Assembly: GCF_038087665.1 (NCBI RefSeq)
Contig: NZ_CP149925.1
Span: forward strand, 2,418,870 to 2,482,869
Direction of reading: 5' to 3'
DNA: 64,000 nucleotides
Source of the DNA: Gallaecimonas sp. GXIMD4217
Lineage (GTDB): Bacteria; Pseudomonadota; Gammaproteobacteria; Enterobacterales; Gallaecimonadaceae
Positions 1 to 9,087 of the stretch are shown here, piece after piece. Below the pieces are notes generated by a model. It was not told the DNA's origin. It worked only from the letters and a program-made list of their open reading frames with translations, and did not search any database. The translations under genes and the position numbers were made by a program. How positions within the stretch are numbered: position 1 is the first letter of the stretch; each line of letters opens with the position of its first letter.

Positions 1-1233
1 CGCCAGCCAGGCATTGCAATAGGCGGAGGCGGTGCCGTCATCCCGGTCGTAGCCGGCCTCGTCGGCCCCGGGCACGGCCAGGGCCTCCTTGAAGGCCTCG
101 TTCATCTCCCTGGCGCCATGGGCCAGCACTATGCTGGCCCGGCCACCGTCTAGGGCCAGCATCTGGCGGTAGTGGCCGGCCACCCGGGAGAACATGGCGT
201 TGGAGGTAGCCATGGTGGGCAGACCGAAATAGAAACCGTCGGCCCGGCCCGCCGCCAGCAACCTGTGGGCCAGGGCCAGGGCCGCCTCCGTCTTGCCGGC
301 GCCGGTGACATCCTCGAGGATGAAGAGCTGCGGCCCCTCCCCCAGGGGGACCGACTCGGCCCAGCCCTGAAGTGGGGTGGGCCGAAAGCCGTAATGCTCC
401 TGGATGGATCCGAAGGGCTGGACGCTGACGGGCTTGGCAAGATCGGTGGCGGCCAGGGCCCGGGCGGCTATGTCCTTGGCCTGGGGCCAGTACTCGGCCA
501 ACGAAAAGCCCCCGGCCCGGTAGTGGAAGAAGGCACTGTCGGAGCCCACCCAGTCGCTGAGGATGGCCAGGCCAGAGAGGTGCCAGCTCAGTTGCCGGAG
601 CCTGGCCAACCAGTGGCGGTCCGTCATTTTTTCCGGCGGCCAGGACACGGCGAAGAGTCTTGCCAGATCGGCAATAAAGTGCGTGGCTGCATCCAGATCT
701 TGTTCCCGGCAATAGCGGCCGAGCTCGGCCCGTTTGCCATGGGCTATGGGATAGCCGTGATGGCCGAACACCGTATCCAGCAGGCAGTTGAGGCTGTCGA
801 GCAGCGGCGTCGGGCGGCTCAGGTCGGCATCACCCAGGCCAAGCTCAGCGCCGCGGAGCCGGCGGCCCCGGGTGGCCATAAGCCAGAAATACTGGCCCAG
901 CATGTCGTGGCGGGCCCGTCTGGCGTCATAGGCCTGCTCCGGTCTGTGGCTGACCAGGGGGGTACCTGGGAAGGACTTCAGGGCCTGGAAGGCCGATGAG
1001 AACTTGCCGAGATCGTGGAGGGCCAGGGCAAAGGTGAAGATGGCGCGCAGCTCACCCGGGGATAGTTCGAGGAACTGGGCCAGGGAGCGGGTCAGGGGCC
1101 TGTCGTCCGCCAGCAGCTGCCAGCCCACCGCCGCCACGTCCAGGCAGTGGTAGGGCAGCAGGTGGTAGGCGTCGCCTTGGTGGCCTTCCTGCTGCTGGGC
1201 CTTGCCCCAGTAGTGGAAATAGCTGGCTGTCAT
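1..1233 (-). CDS. cas3: Type I-E CRISPR-associated helicase-nuclease Cas3, N-terminal part (gene runs off the left edge)
   Basis: The 411 visible codons start at an ATG preceded by AAGGAG at 6 bp and stay open to base 1, so the 3' half is outside the window. The opening residues HYWGK and HLLPYHCLDVAAV closely match E. coli type I-E Cas3. An HD nuclease domain is visible: H29, HD at 73-74 in LHDLGKF, HH at about 158-159, and a later SDWVGSD. Further on come the helicase Q-motif region, a Walker A variant (EDVTGAGKTEAA) and motif Ia (LPTMATSNAM). Known role of the family: Cas3 is recruited by Cascade to unwind and degrade target DNA. The remaining cas genes and array presumably lie to the left. 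The WYL regulator gene lies 95 bp upstream on the same strand. Subtype I-E is inferred from remembered similarity rather than a search. Confidence 0.93.
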   Translation of the reverse strand, partial: MTASYFHYWGKAQQQEGHQGDAYHLLPYHCLDVAAVGWQLLADDRPLTRSLAQFLELSPGELRAIFTFALALHDLGKFSSAFQALKSFPGTPLVSHRPEQAYDARRARHDMLGQYFWLMATRGRRLRGAELGLGDADLSRPTPLLDSLNCLLDTVFGHHGYPIAHGKRAELGRYCREQDLDAATHFIADLARLFAVSWPPEKMTDRHWLARLRQLSWHLSGLAILSDWVGSDSAFFHYRAGGFSLAEYWPQAKDIAARALAATDLAKPVSVQPFGSIQEHYGFRPTPLQGWAESVPLGEGPQLFILEDVTGAGKTEAALALAHRLLAAGRADGFYFGLPTMATSNAMFSRVAGHYRQMLALDGGRASIVLAHGAREMNEAFKEALAVPGADEAGYDRDDGTASAYCNAWLA

Positions 1234-1295
1234 ATCAGGCTCCTTGCCGCTGTGTTTTTGATCACTTTCCCTGCCCTTTGCCGCTTTCACAATGC

Positions 1296-1309
1296 TGTGC
1301 ATTTGCACA
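1296..1309. promoter_or_regulatory. 14-bp inverted repeat between the WYL regulator and cas3, candidate operator
   Basis: The sequence TGTGCATTTGCACA has perfect 6-bp arms around a TT centre. It sits about 63 bp upstream of the cas3 ATG and 20 bp after the regulator's stop codon. WYL regulators of the CapW/BrxR group are dimers that bind inverted repeats in promoters of the defence genes they control. Operator function here is inferred from position and symmetry only. No convincing sigma70 promoter was assigned in this gap. Confidence 0.45.
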
Positions 1310-1328
1310 TGTCGCCTTTGTTGACAGA

Positions 1329-2168
1329 TCAGGCACCGAACAGCCAGGGCTTGATCTGGTCGGCATTGGCAAGGATCAGCTGCTGGGCGGCGGGGTTGCC
1401 GTCGAGCATCTTGACGTTGACCTGCATCTCCAGGAGCAGGTACTGGGCCAGGGCGGCACGTGTTGCTAGGCGCAGCTCGCCATCGGCCATGCCGTAGTCG
1501 TGGGCCAGGGCCTCCTGCTGGGCGGGGCTGAGCCTGGGATCGGGCTTGAGAAGCAGCTCCACCTGGGTTTGCCAGGCCCTGTCGTCGCCGGCGCCGTGGG
1601 GCGAGGCCTCCAGCAGCTCGGGCGTGCCACGGAAGCGGCTCAGCACGAAGTCGCGGTAGTCCTGGTGTTTTTCGCACCAGGCCCGCAGGTGCCAGCGCAG
1701 GCCAGTGTTGACGAAGGTGTGGGGCACGATGATCCGCCCTTCCCTGCTGGGGTTGGTGACGGACACATAGTCCACCTCCAGGCGGCGCTGCTCGCGTATG
1801 GCCCTGAGCAAGGGGCGGACAAGGGTGGGGGATACGTTACGGGGCGGGTGTTGAAGGGCCTGGTGAGGCAACTGGTAACGGGGCTTTTCCGGCAGTGGAT
1901 GACCGCTTTGGCCGGTCATCCAGTTGAGGTATTCGGCCACGTCGCCGCTGATCTGGCGGCAGCGGAAGCCGCCGGTCACCAGGTGGGCCTTGGCGGAGTC
2001 GCAATAGTGGAGGTGGCCGGGGTAGAGCCGGCGGTATTCACCGATGTCCTTGCTGGCCTGCTGGCGGCTGATGCCAAAGAAGTGCACCAGGTGGCTGGCG
2101 TTGATCTGCCCTTCCCAATAGGCAATCAGTTCGATAAGCCAGAGGCGGCGTTGTGGCGTGGTGTTCAT
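1329..2168 (-). CDS. WYL-domain transcriptional regulator, CapW/BrxR-like
   Basis: A 279-aa protein. Residues about 15-50 form a winged helix-turn-helix (INASHLVHFFGISRQQASKDI). A WYL domain follows at about 115-185, with VPHTFVNTGLRWHLRAWC and YRDFVLSRF; the WYL tripeptide itself reads WHL, as I remember for BrxR-type proteins. The last 80 residues resemble the C-terminal extension of this group. The ATG at 2168 is chosen because AGGAA lies 7 bp upstream; a TTG 48 bp further out has no such site. CapW and BrxR are known regulators of CBASS and BREX defence operons. Here the gene is co-directional with cas3, so it probably regulates the CRISPR-Cas locus. The ligand is unknown. Confidence 0.85.
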   Translation of the reverse strand: MNTTPQRRLWLIELIAYWEGQINASHLVHFFGISRQQASKDIGEYRRLYPGHLHYCDSAKAHLVTGGFRCRQISGDVAEYLNWMTGQSGHPLPEKPRYQLPHQALQHPPRNVSPTLVRPLLRAIREQRRLEVDYVSVTNPSREGRIIVPHTFVNTGLRWHLRAWCEKHQDYRDFVLSRFRGTPELLEASPHGAGDDRAWQTQVELLLKPDPRLSPAQQEALAHDYGMADGELRLATRAALAQYLLLEMQVNVKMLDGNPAAQQLILANADQIKPWLFGA

Positions 2169-2247
2169 CCCTGGGTTCCTGGCGTCCTGCCGGTTTGTTC
2201 TTTTGTGCCACAGCAAGGCGGCGGCCGCAATGCCAATTCAGCCTTTA

Positions 2248-2261
2248 CTGATCCAAATCAA
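2248..2261 (-). promoter_or_regulatory. FNR-like dyad upstream of the WYL gene
   Basis: On the minus strand this reads TTGATTTGGATCAG, matching 9 of 10 fixed positions of the FNR consensus TTGAT-N4-ATCAA. It lies between the der terminator and the WYL gene, about 80 bp before that ATG. A matching -10 element at the expected distance is not obvious, so the match may be by chance. Confidence 0.25.
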
Positions 2262-2267
2262 GGCCAC

Positions 2268-2290
2268 AAAAAAGCCCGGCATGGCCGGGC
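2268..2290 (-). terminator. Rho-independent terminator after der
   Basis: Read on the minus strand, a perfect 7-bp GC stem (GCCCGGC/GCCGGGC, loop CAT) is followed by six T. It lies 17 bp after the der stop codon and closes the long ndk-to-der gene run before the CRISPR-associated region begins. Confidence 0.9.
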
Positions 2291-2306
2291 GCTTTCCTTT
2301 GTGCGC

Positions 2307-3818
2307 TTAGCGGCGCTTCTTGCTCTTGATGAACTGCATCAGGCGCTTGCGCTTCTTGGCCTGGGACAGGGTCAGCTTGTTGCGCTTGCCGGCGTAGGGG
2401 TTGTCGCCCTCGGCGAACTCCACATGGATGGGGGTGCCGATCACCCCCAGGCTCTTGCGGTAGTAGTTCATCAGGTAGCGCTTGTAGCTGCCCGGCAGGT
2501 GGTCTACCTGGTTGCCGTGGATGATGATCCGCGGCGGGTTGTAGCCACCGGCGTGGGCGTACTTGAGCTTGACCCGGCGGCCGCTGACCAGGGGCGGCTG
2601 GTGGTCGTCCTGGGCCATCTGCAGGATGCGGGTCAGCTTGGAGGTGGACACCCGCTTGGTGGCGGACTCGAAGGCCTCCAGCACCGATTCGAACAGGTTG
2701 CCGACGCCGGTACCGTGCAGGGCGGAGATGAAGTGGATGCGGGCGAAGTCGATGAAGCCCAGGCGCCTGTCCAGCTCGGACTTGATGCGATCCTTGACGT
2801 CGGTGTCCAGGCCGTCCCACTTGTTCACGGCCAGCACCAGGGCGCGGCCGGCGTTGAGCACGTGGCCCAGCAGGCTGAGATCCTGGTCGGTGATGCCGTC
2901 GCGGGCGTCGATGACCAGCAGCACCACGTTGGCGTCTTCGATGGCCTGCAACGTCTTGACCACGGAGAACTTCTCGACGGTGTCATGGATGCGCGACTTC
3001 TTGCGCACCCCGGCGGTGTCGATGAGGATGTAGTTCCTGTCCTCGCGCTCCATGGGGATGTAGATGGAGTCGCGGGTGGTGCCGGGCATGTCGTACACCA
3101 CCACCCGCTCCTCACCAAGGATGCGGTTGGTAAGGGTGGACTTGCCGACATTGGGCTTGCCCACTATGGCCAGCTTGACCGGCAGATCGGCGAAGGGGAT
3201 CTCCTCTTCCTCGCCTTCCTCCTCCTCTGCGTCAAGGAGGTCGTCGATGTCCTCGCCCAGCAGCACGTCCTGGCCCAGGGCGTCGGACAGGGCCTCGGAT
3301 TCCTCGGCAGTACGCTCGGTCAGTTCCGCCACCACCGGCAGCAGGGCCTGATCCAGCAGCTGGGTGACGCCGCGGCCGTGGGCGGCGGCGATCTGCCAGA
3401 CGTCGCCCAGGGCCAGGCCGTAGAACTCGCCACAGGCGGAGTCGGCGTCGATGCCGTCGGTCTTGTTGGCCACCAGGAACACCGGCTTGCCCACCTGGCG
3501 CAGGTGGTTGGCGATGGCCTCGTCGGCGATCAGCAGGCCGTCGCGGGCGTCCACCAGGAACAGCACCACGTCCGCTTCTTCGATGGCGGCCAGGGACTGC
3601 TCGGCCATCTTGGCGTCGATGCCCTTCTCGTTGCCCTCGATACCACCGGTATCGATAAGGATGAACTCGTGTTCCTCGTACCTGGCCTGGCCGTACTTGC
3701 GGTCGCGGGTCAGGCCGGGATAGTCGGCCACCAGGGCGTCACGGGTCCGGGTCAGTCGGTTGAACAGGGTCGATTTACCCACATTGGGACGCCCTACCAG
3801 GGCTACCACCGGAAGCAT
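2307..3818 (-). CDS. der: Ribosome biogenesis GTPase Der (EngA), tandem G domains
   Basis: A 503-aa protein with two GTPase domains. The first has GRPNVGKS at residues 8-15, DTGG and NKTD. The second, after an acidic linker rich in E and D around residue 170, has [12 protein letters not shown] and NKWD. A C-terminal KH-like domain ends in a basic tail ([16 protein letters not shown]). The family acts in late 50S subunit assembly. The start is the ATG giving [12 protein letters not shown], as in E. coli; an in-frame extension upstream is not needed. It is the last gene of the run from ndk and lies downstream of bamB, the usual arrangement. Confidence 0.98.
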   Translation of the reverse strand: MLPVVALVGRPNVGKSTLFNRLTRTRDALVADYPGLTRDRKYGQARYEEHEFILIDTGGIEGNEKGIDAKMAEQSLAAIEEADVVLFLVDARDGLLIADEAIANHLRQVGKPVFLVANKTDGIDADSACGEFYGLALGDVWQIAAAHGRGVTQLLDQALLPVVAELTERTAEESEALSDALGQDVLLGEDIDDLLDAEEEEGEEEEIPFADLPVKLAIVGKPNVGKSTLTNRILGEERVVVYDMPGTTRDSIYIPMEREDRNYILIDTAGVRKKSRIHDTVEKFSVVKTLQAIEDANVVLLVIDARDGITDQDLSLLGHVLNAGRALVLAVNKWDGLDTDVKDRIKSELDRRLGFIDFARIHFISALHGTGVGNLFESVLEAFESATKRVSTSKLTRILQMAQDDHQPPLVSGRRVKLKYAHAGGYNPPRIIIHGNQVDHLPGSYKRYLMNYYRKSLGVIGTPIHVEFAEGDNPYAGKRNKLTLSQAKKRKRLMQFIKSKKRR

Positions 3819-3845
3819 CTGTTTCTCCAGTCTCTCAAGCAACAA

Positions 3846-3873
3846 ACGGCCGCGAGGGTTAACCCGCGGCCGT
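3846..3873 (-). terminator. Hairpin between bamB and der, possible attenuating terminator
   Basis: A perfect 9-bp GC-rich stem (ACGGCCGCG and its complement, 10-base loop) is followed on the minus strand by TTTGTTGCTT. The U-rich tail is interrupted, so it probably reduces rather than abolishes read-through from bamB into der. Confidence 0.5.
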
Positions 3874-3897
3874 CCTTAAAGGGTTGTCGTGGTCAGG

Positions 3898-5079
3898 TCA
3901 GTCGAGGCTGACGAGGGCCACGTCGCCGTCGCGGCTCTGCACGACCACCTTGTCATCCATCAGCAGCGGACGGGCATAAAGTCCGCTGGAATCAATCTTC
4001 TTGCGGCCGAGCAGCTCACCTGTACCGAGATCGAACCAGTGCAGGTAGCCCTCGAAATCACCGACCACCACCTTGCTGCCGACCACGGTCGGGGCGGTGA
4101 CGCGGCGATTCTCCAACATCGGCTGGCTCCACTTCTCCAGGCCGTTGCGGCGATCCAGGGCATAGAGGTAGCCCCTGTCGTCCACCAGCAGCAGATCATA
4201 GCCCACCACGACCATGGAGCGGTAGGAGGAATAATCCCGTTTCCACAGCACGCGGCCGCTCCTGAGCTCGATGGCCACCAGCTCGCCGTTGTAGGCCACC
4301 GCATAGGCGATGGGGCCGACCACCACCGGGGTGGCGTCCACGTCGCGCAGCAGCTCCAGCACGTTCTCGCCCTTGGCGGGCGAGACGGCCTGTTCCCAGA
4401 TCAGGCGGCCGTTCTCCACGAACACGGCGGCCAGCTTGCCGGCCGGGGTGCCGAACACGGCGGCGCCGGAGACGGTGGTGGGCTCGGAGGCGCCACGCAA
4501 CGTCAGGGACGGCAGGTTCTGTTCGTGCATCCAGCGCTGCTGGCCGTTGTCGGCGTCCAGGGCCACCAGCTTGCCGGAGGTGGTGTTGACCAGCACCAGG
4601 CCGGATTCCGGCACCGGGGCGGCCATGGCCTCGCCCGGCACCGTGGCCTGCCAGGCCAGCTCGCCGCTTTCGGCATCCAGGGCGTAGACGACACCGTTCT
4701 CGGAGCCGATGTAGATCTTGCCGAAGCCGGCGGAGACACCGCCGGACAGGCGCATGTTGTCGCGGGCTTCGAAGAGGCCATCCGCGTCACCCAGGTCGAC
4801 CTGCCACAGGGTCTTGCCGCTGTTCCTGTCCAGGGCCTTGACCACGCCCTCGCGGGAGGCGGCGTACAGCTTGTCGTAGGCCATCACGGGCGCCAGGTTG
4901 GAGAAATAGGGGCCGATGCCGTCGCCCACCGAGGTGCTCCAGAGCACGTCGGCCTTCACCTCGCCACTGAAGTCGACCAGTTCGGCCGGTTTGCGCAGAT
5001 CCTCATCGGTGCTGGAGCAGCCGGCCAGGGCCAGGGCGCCCAGGCCGATGAGACCGGCCCACTTTGCCAGTTTCATCAT
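3898..5079 (-). CDS. bamB: Outer-membrane assembly lipoprotein BamB (beta-propeller)
   Basis: A 393-aa protein that begins with a lipoprotein signal peptide ending in LALAGC, so the mature N-terminal cysteine is at about residue 21. Repeated PQQ-like propeller blades follow (for example ALDRNSGKTLWQ, ALDAESGELAWQ, ALDADNGQQRWM, AIELRSGRVLWK). In the BAM complex, BamB supports folding and insertion of outer-membrane beta-barrels and is periplasmic. Two adjacent ATG codons are possible starts; the first is given. The yfgM stop lies two bases upstream, so the two are cotranscribed. Confidence 0.97.
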   Translation of the reverse strand: MMKLAKWAGLIGLGALALAGCSSTDEDLRKPAELVDFSGEVKADVLWSTSVGDGIGPYFSNLAPVMAYDKLYAASREGVVKALDRNSGKTLWQVDLGDADGLFEARDNMRLSGGVSAGFGKIYIGSENGVVYALDAESGELAWQATVPGEAMAAPVPESGLVLVNTTSGKLVALDADNGQQRWMHEQNLPSLTLRGASEPTTVSGAAVFGTPAGKLAAVFVENGRLIWEQAVSPAKGENVLELLRDVDATPVVVGPIAYAVAYNGELVAIELRSGRVLWKRDYSSYRSMVVVGYDLLLVDDRGYLYALDRRNGLEKWSQPMLENRRVTAPTVVGSKVVVGDFEGYLHWFDLGTGELLGRKKIDSSGLYARPLLMDDKVVVQSRDGDVALVSLD

Positions 5080-5081
5080 GT

Positions 5082-5699
5082 TCAGCCCTTGCTTTCCAGT
5101 TGGTCCAGCTTCAGCTCCAGGGCACTGCTGGCCTGGCCTTCGCTGGCATCCAGGGCCGCCTGGTAGGACTGGCGGGCCGCGGCGTAATCCTGCCTGGCCA
5201 GGGCGATGTCGCCCTTGAGCTCGGCCACTTCGGCCTTGAAGGCGTCACCGCTGACGGTGGCCAGCAGGCTTTCGGCATCGCTGCCCTTGTCCTGGGCGAT
5301 CAGGATGCGGACCTTGCGCAGGGTGAAGATCTGCTTGAGCTGCTCGTCTTCGGACTGATTGATGGCCTGATCCAGGTGGCCGAGGGCCTTGTCCAGCTCG
5401 CCTGCTTCGACGGCGCTCTTGGCCAGGGTGGCGGCCATCAGGGCCTGGTAATGGCCGGCGCTGTCGCCCTTGATGAAGGCTTCGGCCTTGGCCTGGTCGC
5501 CGGCATTGAGGGCTTCCACGGCCTGGGTGTAGGCCTCGGAGGCCTGGCCCTGGGCTTCCAGCTGGGCATTGGAGTACCAGCGCCAGCCGTAGATGCCGGC
5601 CAGGCCCAGTACGGTACCCACCACGATGGCGTTGCCGTGCTCTCTCCAGAAGCGCTTGATGGCCTCTACCTGTTGTTCTTCTGTGCTGTAGATTTCCAC
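5082..5699 (-). CDS. yfgM: YfgM-family protein, SecYEG/periplasmic chaperone-associated TPR membrane protein
   Basis: The N-terminus is cytosolic, then one membrane segment at about residues 20-40 (AIVVGTVLGLAGIYGW), then a periplasmic TPR region with alanine-rich helices to about residue 205. The GTG at 5699 gives MEIYSTEEQQVEAIKRF, lining up with E. coli MEIYENENDQVEAVKRF, and has AGAGG 9 bp upstream. An ATG three codons earlier has the Shine-Dalgarno directly against it. The family associates with SecYEG and periplasmic chaperones. It lies between hisS and bamB, as in E. coli. Confidence 0.93.
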   Translation of the reverse strand: MEIYSTEEQQVEAIKRFWREHGNAIVVGTVLGLAGIYGWRWYSNAQLEAQGQASEAYTQAVEALNAGDQAKAEAFIKGDSAGHYQALMAATLAKSAVEAGELDKALGHLDQAINQSEDEQLKQIFTLRKVRILIAQDKGSDAESLLATVSGDAFKAEVAELKGDIALARQDYAAARQSYQAALDASEGQASSALELKLDQLESKG

Positions 5700-5717
5700 C
5701 GAATCCATCCTCTCAAT

Positions 5718-6983
5718 TTATGCAGTGGTGAGGTGTGCGGCCAGCTCGCTCAGGGCCACCCGGTTCTGGCTGCCGTCGCCGAGATCCTTGACGGTGATCT
5801 CGCCTGCGGCCAGTTCGTCCTCACCCAAAATCAGGGCGTAACGGGCACCGACCTTGTCGGCCCGCTTCATTTGTTTCTTGAAATTACCGCCGCCGCAGTG
5901 GCTCATCAGGCGCAGTCCCGGCACCTGCTCGCGCAGTTGCTGGGCCAGGACGAAGCCCTGCTTCTGGGCCTGCTCGCCGGCGGTGACCAGATAGGCGTGC
6001 ACGGCCGGCTTGATGGCGCTGGTGTCGCCCACGGCATCCACCAGCAGCACCAGGCGCTCCATGCCGAGGCCGAAGCCCACGGCCGGGGTACCCTTGCCAC
6101 CCAGCTGCTCGACCAGGCCGTCGTAACGGCCGCCGGCACAGACGGTGCCCTGGGCACCCAGGCTCTCGGTGACCCATTCAAACACGGTGCGGTTGTAATA
6201 GTCGAGTCCGCGCACCAGGCGCTCATTGACCCGGTATTGGATGCCGGCGGCGTCAAGTAGTTCACAGAGGCCGGCAAAATGGACCCTGGACTCCTCGTCG
6301 AGGTGTTCGGACAGGCGCGGCGCGTCGGCCAGCAGGGCCTGCACGTCCTTGTTCTTGCTGTCCAGCACCCGCAGCGGGTTGGAATACATGCGGCGCTTGG
6401 AATCTTCGTCCAGGCGCTCCACGTGCTGCTCCAGGAAGGCCACCAGGGCATCCCGGTACCGGGCACGGGCCTCGTTGGAGCCCAGGGAGTTGATCTCCAG
6501 GGTGACGTGGTCACGGATCCCCAGCTGATCCCAGAGGCGGGCCGCCATCAGGATCACCTCGGCGTCGATATCCGGGCCGGCGATGCCGAACACCTCCACG
6601 CCGAACTGGTGGAACTGGCGGTAGCGGCCCTTCTGGGGACGCTCGTGGCGGAACATGGGGCCCATGTACCACAGACGTTGCTCCTGGTTGTAGAGCAGGC
6701 CGTGCTCGTTGCCGGCCCGTACGCAACCGGCGGTGCCTTCGGGGCGCAGGGTCAGGCTGTCGCCGTTGCGGTCCTCGAATGTATACATCTCCTTCTCGAC
6801 GATGTCGGTCACTTCGCCGATGCTGCGCTTGAAGAGGTCGGTGGATTCCACCACCGGCATGCGCACTTCCGAGTAGCCGAAGGAGGCCACGGTGTCGCGG
6901 ATACGCTGTTCCACCATCTGCCACAGCGGGGTCTGGCTGGGCAGGCAATCGTTCATGCCGCGAACGGCTTGGATCTGTTTCAC
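5718..6983 (-). CDS. hisS: Histidyl-tRNA synthetase
   Basis: A 421-aa class II aminoacyl-tRNA synthetase. Visible motifs include RGMNDCLP at the N-terminus, motif 2 region [18 protein letters not shown], histidine-binding motifs [15 protein letters not shown] and [13 protein letters not shown], and motif 3 [10 protein letters not shown]; an anticodon-binding domain follows. I chose GTG at 6983 because it gives (M)[11 protein letters not shown], matching E. coli MAKNIQAIRGMND; there is no ATG at this position and the Shine-Dalgarno is weak. It charges tRNA-His in the cytoplasm. Confidence 0.97.
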   Translation of the reverse strand: MKQIQAVRGMNDCLPSQTPLWQMVEQRIRDTVASFGYSEVRMPVVESTDLFKRSIGEVTDIVEKEMYTFEDRNGDSLTLRPEGTAGCVRAGNEHGLLYNQEQRLWYMGPMFRHERPQKGRYRQFHQFGVEVFGIAGPDIDAEVILMAARLWDQLGIRDHVTLEINSLGSNEARARYRDALVAFLEQHVERLDEDSKRRMYSNPLRVLDSKNKDVQALLADAPRLSEHLDEESRVHFAGLCELLDAAGIQYRVNERLVRGLDYYNRTVFEWVTESLGAQGTVCAGGRYDGLVEQLGGKGTPAVGFGLGMERLVLLVDAVGDTSAIKPAVHAYLVTAGEQAQKQGFVLAQQLREQVPGLRLMSHCGGGNFKKQMKRADKVGARYALILGEDELAAGEITVKDLGDGSQNRVALSELAAHLTTA

Positions 6984-7030
6984 AATACGGCTCTGAAATA
7001 CTCTGAAAGCCCCCGGCCGGGGCTGAATAC

Positions 7031-7052
7031 AAAAGGGCGGGACCAGCCCGCC
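7031..7052 (-). terminator. Hairpin with short U-tract between ispG and hisS
   Basis: On the minus strand a GGCGGG/CCCGCC stem with a 5-base loop is followed by CTTTTG. It lies within 25 bp of the ispG stop codon. The tract is short, so it is likely a partial terminator inside the operon. Confidence 0.5.
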
Positions 7053-7056
7053 TGCC

Positions 7057-8178
7057 TTAGTTGTCGTCCTGCTTGACGGGAATGCGCTGGCTGGGATCGT
7101 CCCGGGTGATACGGGCGCGGATGCGGCTTTCCAGCTCGTCGACGATGTTGTCGTTGTCGATCCTGTCCTTCTGGCGCTCGCCGTCCACGTAGAAGCCGGA
7201 CTTGCGCATGCCACCGGCCAGGCCGACATCGGACACCAGTGCCTCGCCGGGGCCGTTGACCACGCAGCCGATCACGGACACGTCCAGGGGCGTGGTGATG
7301 TCCTCCAGGCGCTCTTCCAGGGCGTTGACGGTACCTATGACGTCGAACTCCTGGCGGGAGCAGCTGGGACAGGCGATGAAGTTGATGCCGCGGCTACGGA
7401 TGCGCAGGGACTTGAGGATGTCGAAGCCGACCTTGACCTCTTCCACCGGATCGGCGGCCAGGGACACCCTCAGGGTGTCGCCTATGCCTTCGGCCAGCAG
7501 CATGCCGAGGCCGATGGCGGACTTGACGGCGCCGCTGCGGGCACCGCCGGCTTCGGTGATGCCCAGGTGCAGGGGCTGGTCGATTTCCTTGGCCAGCAGC
7601 CGGTAGGACTCCACGGCCAGGAAGACGTCGGAGGCCTTCACCGATACCTTGAACTGGTCGAAGTTGAGCCTGTCCAGGATGTCCACGTGGCGCATGGCGG
7701 ATTCCACCAGGGCGGCGGCGGTGGGTTCACCGTATTTTTCCTGGATGTCTTTCTCCAGGGAGCCGCCGTTGACGCCAATGCGGATGGGGATGTTGCGCTC
7801 CCGGGCCGCGTCGACCACGGCGCGGATGCGATCTTCCTTGCCGATGTTGCCCGGGTTGATGCGCAGACAGTCGACGCCGTACTCGGCCACCTTGAGGGCG
7901 ATGCGGTAATCGAAGTGGATATCGGCCACCAGGGGGATGTCCACCTGCTCCTTGATGCGCTTGAAGGCCTCGGCCGCTTCCATGGTCGGCACCGACACCC
8001 GCACGATATCGGCCCCCACCTTCTGGATGGCGCGGATCTGGGCCACGGTGGCATCCACGTCCGTGGTCCTGGTGTTGGTCATGGACTGCACGGCGATGGG
8101 GGCCCCGTCACCAATGGGCACATTGCCCACATAGATGCGGCTGGATTTGCGTCGCTGGATAGGCGGCTGATGCTGCAT
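7057..8178 (-). CDS. ispG: 4-hydroxy-3-methylbut-2-enyl diphosphate synthase (flavodoxin), IspG/GcpE
   Basis: A 373-aa protein acting in the penultimate step of the MEP isoprenoid pathway, converting MEcPP to HMBPP. The N-terminal TIM barrel contains [12 protein letters not shown] and [11 protein letters not shown]. The three cysteines that ligate the 4Fe-4S cluster are visible in ACPSCSRQ and [12 protein letters not shown], together with the downstream conserved glutamate region. It needs Fe-S assembly, and the isc cluster lies a few kilobases away. It sits between rodZ and hisS, the common gammaproteobacterial order. Confidence 0.98.
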   Translation of the reverse strand: MQHQPPIQRRKSSRIYVGNVPIGDGAPIAVQSMTNTRTTDVDATVAQIRAIQKVGADIVRVSVPTMEAAEAFKRIKEQVDIPLVADIHFDYRIALKVAEYGVDCLRINPGNIGKEDRIRAVVDAARERNIPIRIGVNGGSLEKDIQEKYGEPTAAALVESAMRHVDILDRLNFDQFKVSVKASDVFLAVESYRLLAKEIDQPLHLGITEAGGARSGAVKSAIGLGMLLAEGIGDTLRVSLAADPVEEVKVGFDILKSLRIRSRGINFIACPSCSRQEFDVIGTVNALEERLEDITTPLDVSVIGCVVNGPGEALVSDVGLAGGMRKSGFYVDGERQKDRIDNDNIVDELESRIRARITRDDPSQRIPVKQDDN

Positions 8179-8196
8179 AAAACTCTCTACAACCTC

Positions 8197-9087
8197 TTAA
8201 TTCGGAACCTTCAGGCGGGCCACCTTGCCCGGCTTGAATGCCGACAGATCCACGCCTTGGCCGGCGTGGCTCAGGGATACGACTTCCGGTGCGCCCAGGG
8301 TCAGGCTGAAGGGCGCCTGCCCTGCCAGGTTCAGCTGGTCACCGGCCTTCTTCACGCCGATGGTCAGTACCTTGCCGGAAGCGTCCACTATCTTAACCCA
8401 ACAGTCGCCGGAGAAGGAGAGCGCCAGGGCACTGATTTCGGTCTGGGGCTCGGCGCTGGCCGCGGACGGCTGCGGCTCGGGCTCGATCTCTTGGGGCATT
8501 TGCTGAGTGCTTTCAGTCACTTGGCTCGCTTCGGCCGCGACCTGGCTCTGTGGCTGGGTGGCCGGCGCTTCTGCCTGGACGGGCTCGGAGCGGGAGATGG
8601 GGATGTCGATGCTGGTGCCCACTTCGGCCTGGGCCCTGCCCTGCACTTCTTCCTCCAGGGGTTCGGGCACCAGGGGGGCTTCCACCCCGACCTGTTGCCA
8701 GCCCCACCACACCAGCATGGCCAGCAGCGCCAGCAGCAACAGCCAGGAGACCTTCATCAGCCGGCTGTCCTTTTCCTTGAGCACCGTCTTCTTGGAAAAG
8801 CTCTGCATCTGGGATTCGCTGATGCCGCCCACGCCCTGGGCGTCGAAACGCGCCAGCACATCGGCCTCGTCCAGCTCCAGCAGGCGGGCATAGGCCCGCA
8901 GGTAGCCCTTGGTGTAGATGGTATGGGCCTTGCTGTCGTAGTCGTCGTCTTCGAGTTGTTCGATCACCGCCTGGCGCAGGTTCAAGCGCCTGGCGACCTC
9001 TTCCACACTCCATCCACGGCGCTTACGCGCTTCTTTTAGTGTCTGCCCGGCACTGAGCGCGTCTCTCTCGTCGCTGTGCTCTGCCAT
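8197..9087 (-). CDS. rodZ: Cytoskeletal membrane protein RodZ
   Basis: A 296-aa protein. Residues about 15-85 are an HTH_25/Xre-like domain (LKEARKRRGWSVEEVARRLNL), which in RodZ contacts MreB rather than DNA. One membrane helix follows at about 112-130 (WLLLLALLAMLVWWGW). A Q, E and A-rich linker leads to a periplasmic DUF4115 domain with FSGDCWVKIVD. The protein links MreB to the envelope and maintains rod shape. Its ATG overlaps the pilW stop codon by one base (TGATG), indicating translational coupling. Confidence 0.95.
   Translation of the reverse strand: MAEHSDERDALSAGQTLKEARKRRGWSVEEVARRLNLRQAVIEQLEDDDYDSKAHTIYTKGYLRAYARLLELDEADVLARFDAQGVGGISESQMQSFSKKTVLKEKDSRLMKVSWLLLLALLAMLVWWGWQQVGVEAPLVPEPLEEEVQGRAQAEVGTSIDIPISRSEPVQAEAPATQPQSQVAAEASQVTESTQQMPQEIEPEPQPSAASAEPQTEISALALSFSGDCWVKIVDASGKVLTIGVKKAGDQLNLAGQAPFSLTLGAPEVVSLSHAGQGVDLSAFKPGKVARLKVPN

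Noticed and set aside
172-999. Plus-strand open frame opposite cas3
   Set aside because: The minus-strand frame has clear Cas3 HD and helicase motifs; this one has no motif or ribosome site.
1-2300. Search for a CRISPR array near cas3
   Set aside because: No regularly spaced repeat of 25-40 bases is present; any array must lie beyond the left edge.
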